The translations under genes were made by a program, and so were the position numbers. A stretch of DNA of 15,582 nucleotides from JANJTY01 sp038257155 (GTDB taxonomy: Bacteria; Pseudomonadota; Gammaproteobacteria; Xanthomonadales; Xanthomonadaceae), in the NCBI GenBank assembly GCA_038257155.1, contig JBBSJP010000070.1, positions 1 to 15,582 on the forward strand. Reading direction: 5' to 3'. Numbering within the stretch: position 1 is the first letter of the stretch; each line of letters begins with the position of its first letter. The notes below the pieces were generated by a model. That model saw nothing but the letters and a program-made list of their open reading frames with translations. It had not been told where the DNA came from and did not search any database. This document shows, piece by piece, positions 13,769-15,582 of the stretch.

Positions 13769-15445
13769 ATGTGGCTTCGATCTATCACCCCAGAACACTT
13801 TGGGCCATTTGCAAAGCCCACCACAATAGAGCTGGAGCGCGGTGTCACGATCCTGACAGGTCCAAATGACACAGGAAAATCCTCGGTCTTAGAGGCCATC
13901 CGAATGTTTTGTCAGCGGACGAAGGGGCAAGAGCATCATGTAAACATGAACAGGTTGGGAAATTATGCTGGATCCTGGAGCGCTGACCCCGGTGTTCGAA
14001 TTTCGGCTGAAATTGAAATCGGAAATCCATTAGCTGGTGAACCACCTACGAAACACGACTTGCAGCCTGGAGACCGAGTGAAATGCTTTTACCCGGTGAA
14101 CGATCCTGGCTCAGGTTATCAATATATCGACGTCCGGCGTGGAAAAACGCAACTGGCCCAGCCAAATGCGAAGTTCCGCGGTGTGCCGAGAGTCCTCGTA
14201 CTGCGGCCTGACGCTACGATTCGAAGTGTAATTGACTTAAGCCAGCTCACACAAAATGAAGACCAATTGCTCAAGCTAGCTTTTGGTCGCAAGTTCGTTG
14301 TTGACTCAATCAAGAGCCTCAACGCTCACAATCGCTCAATGCGCTTGGGAAAAGCAGAAGAGACACTCAATGGGCGACTCAAGGAGATCCTTCCAGGGGG
14401 AATGGGACTAAAGTTCAAGCTGGTCGATATCGGTTCGGAGGGCAAACAAATTGGTGTAAACTTAATTGACAGCGTGGACGAGTACGTCGCAATCGAACAG
14501 CGAGGAACCGGTGTCCGGCGACTGCTATCATTGATGGGATTGATCCTCCTAGAAGCTGACCCAAGCGTTCCCTCCATTGTGCTTCTAGACGAACCTGAAA
14601 CGTCACTCCATGCGGATGCGCAGCACAAACTTAGGAAGGCGTTAGAGAATATCGCGATGAACGACCGGATTCAAGTCGTCTATTCGACACACTCGCCGTC
14701 AATGATCAATCCGGCTTTTCCCGAGCGAATTAGGGTTTTGTCGCGCAACAGGTTTGGCGAGATCGCTACCTCAGTGATCAGCAAGCCTAGCTATGGGGAG
14801 AACTTTCAGCAGGTGCGAATCAGTCTCGGCTTAACGCCCGCCGATTCACTCCTCTACGGCCTAGTTACAATTCTGGTAGAGGGTGAGACGGAAGCAAAAT
14901 GCCTCGGTGTACTGCTTCAGCATTTGGAGAACGGAGGTACAGCTGGGTTTGAAGGGTTCGCAAATATTTTGGAGTCTTGCCACTTCGTTTGCGGCGAGGG
15001 AGACAGCATCTCGTACTACTGCAAATTGGCCGCTGGTCAGAATGCTCGCCCCATCGTCTTCCTTGATGGAGATAAGCCAAATGTCGTGAGGAAGCTAAAC
15101 GAAGAATGCCCTGAAGTACCGGTCATATCGCTCCCGACGCAAATGGAGTTTGAAAACCTCGTACCACCAGCGCGGTACATTGCCGCTCTCGCCGCTGACC
15201 TTCAGGCTCGCGGAGAAGATGCCTCAGAATTCTCAGTCGAAGTCTTCGATGAGTGGTCTAGAACTGCCGGGCTTCCCGATCGCATGATGTTTTCCAAGAG
15301 AATTGATCGTTGGATCTTGGAGCGAACCGGACACTCTTTCACAAAGCATGCGGTTATGGAGGCTGCAATCAAATCAACCCCTGCGACAGAGATAAACTTC
15401 AAGCTTATTCTGCCTCTTGTTCAGGCAGTCAAAGATGCGGTCTAG
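13769..15445 (+). CDS. OLD-family ATP-dependent endonuclease (AAA ATPase plus TOPRIM)
   Basis: The 558-aa product combines an SMC/ABC-like ATPase with a TOPRIM nuclease. Walker A is GPNDTGKSS (31-39), the signature-like segment is QRGTGVRRL (244-252), Walker B is SIVLLDEPETSLH (269-281) and the H-loop is STHSP (His308). The TOPRIM half begins at ILVEGETEAK (368-377, with the metal-binding Glu371) and has the DxD pair in FLDGDK (Asp433, Asp435). Every catalytic element looks intact. Length and order match OLD and GajA nucleases. No UvrD-like GajB helicase and no reverse transcriptase is adjacent, so it is neither a standard Gabija nor a retron locus. AGGTG lies 8 nt before the ATG. It is 72 bp downstream of the RelA-like gene and probably cotranscribed. 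Confidence 0.88.
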   Translation: MWLRSITPEHFGPFAKPTTIELERGVTILTGPNDTGKSSVLEAIRMFCQRTKGQEHHVNMNRLGNYAGSWSADPGVRISAEIEIGNPLAGEPPTKHDLQPGDRVKCFYPVNDPGSGYQYIDVRRGKTQLAQPNAKFRGVPRVLVLRPDATIRSVIDLSQLTQNEDQLLKLAFGRKFVVDSIKSLNAHNRSMRLGKAEETLNGRLKEILPGGMGLKFKLVDIGSEGKQIGVNLIDSVDEYVAIEQRGTGVRRLLSLMGLILLEADPSVPSIVLLDEPETSLHADAQHKLRKALENIAMNDRIQVVYSTHSPSMINPAFPERIRVLSRNRFGEIATSVISKPSYGENFQQVRISLGLTPADSLLYGLVTILVEGETEAKCLGVLLQHLENGGTAGFEGFANILESCHFVCGEGDSISYYCKLAAGQNARPIVFLDGDKPNVVRKLNEECPEVPVISLPTQMEFENLVPPARYIAALAADLQARGEDASEFSVEVFDEWSRTAGLPDRMMFSKRIDRWILERTGHSFTKHAVMEAAIKSTPATEINFKLILPLVQAVKDAV

Positions 15446-15497
15446 GAGCGTGCGCGGCAGAAGCCAATTCGTTCGATGATTGCGCGACAATCACTGC

Positions 15498-15582
15498 ATG
15501 ACGACCTCCTACCTCCCGTATCACCCTGATCAAGCCCATTTGCTGCCGGTGTCGGCGGCGGACTGGCTTCCCGAGGGCCACC
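15498..15582 (+). CDS. IS1182/IS5-like transposase, N-terminal fragment (cut by window end)
   Basis: Twenty-eight codons are visible, reading MTTSYLPYHPDQAHLLPVSA and then ADWLPEGH. This opening (YxPYxPxQxxLLP followed by DWLPExH) is characteristic of transposases of the IS1182 and related IS5-superfamily groups. The sequence returns to high GC here. The gene begins 52 bp after the OLD nuclease stop. A small GATTG/CAATC inverted repeat (15478-15492) lies just before the start, and no Shine-Dalgarno is seen. The left terminal inverted repeat of the element should lie between 15446 and 15497, but I cannot delimit it without the other end. Confidence 0.8.
   Translation, partial: MTTSYLPYHPDQAHLLPVSAADWLPEGH

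Noticed and set aside
13769..15445. Gabija system
   Set aside because: The nuclease resembles GajA, but there is no GajB helicase beside it: the upstream gene is a RelA/SpoT-type protein and the downstream gene is a transposase.

Overview
The window looks like the chromosome of a high-GC gammaproteobacterium. The style of the intergenic repeats (short hairpins built on GTCGGCTC/GAGCCGAC and GGCGGATC/GATCCGCC, scattered in mosaics) fits Xanthomonadales/Lysobacterales best. That placement is inference from texture, not from a marker gene. Base and codon composition are strongly GC-rich up to about 11,050. They then drop visibly (by eye, not computed) from about 11,056 to 15,445, and rise again where a transposase gene begins.

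Region 1 (1-405) holds interspersed hairpin repeats, including an exact 119-bp duplication. Region 2 (406-4033, minus strand) is a compact four-gene efflux operon with overlapping genes: a TetR-family repressor, a HlyD-type lipoprotein adaptor, an ABC ATPase and an ABC-2 permease. It is laid out like the enterobacterial cecR-ybhGFSR locus but with one ATPase domain and one permease. A near-perfect 20-bp palindrome and a promoter sit at the repressor start. Region 3 (about 4053-5154) is a gene-free mosaic of repeats, some recurring at 202-204 bp spacing.

Region 4 (5155-7917) encodes a small secreted protein with an H-X9-DG motif and, convergent to it, a secreted fibre-like protein with G-x-G-x-GT-x-x-P repeats and a C-terminal coiled coil. 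A truncated second copy of the 3' end of the first gene lies on the far side of the fibre gene, so the fibre gene is bracketed by direct repeats. Region 5 (7918-11055) is one large exported cytochrome: an apparent cytochrome P460-like domain followed by a multiheme region (six CXXCH in all) and a C-terminal beta domain.

Region 6 (11056-15445) is the most interesting part. It is a lower-GC island of four same-strand genes: a 113-aa protein with a Cas2/VapD-like outline, a 266-aa proteasome/HslV-like Ntn hydrolase with an exposable N-terminal Thr and matching Asp and Lys, a 365-aa RelA/SpoT-type nucleotide synthetase with a novel C-terminal region, and a 558-aa OLD-family ATPase-TOPRIM nuclease. 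The island is followed 52 bp later by the start of an IS1182/IS5-like transposase. The mix of an alarmone/toxin-type enzyme, a self-compartmentalising-type peptidase and an OLD nuclease in a transferred block suggests an undescribed anti-phage or abortive-infection system. That function is inference; no experiment or database result is available here.
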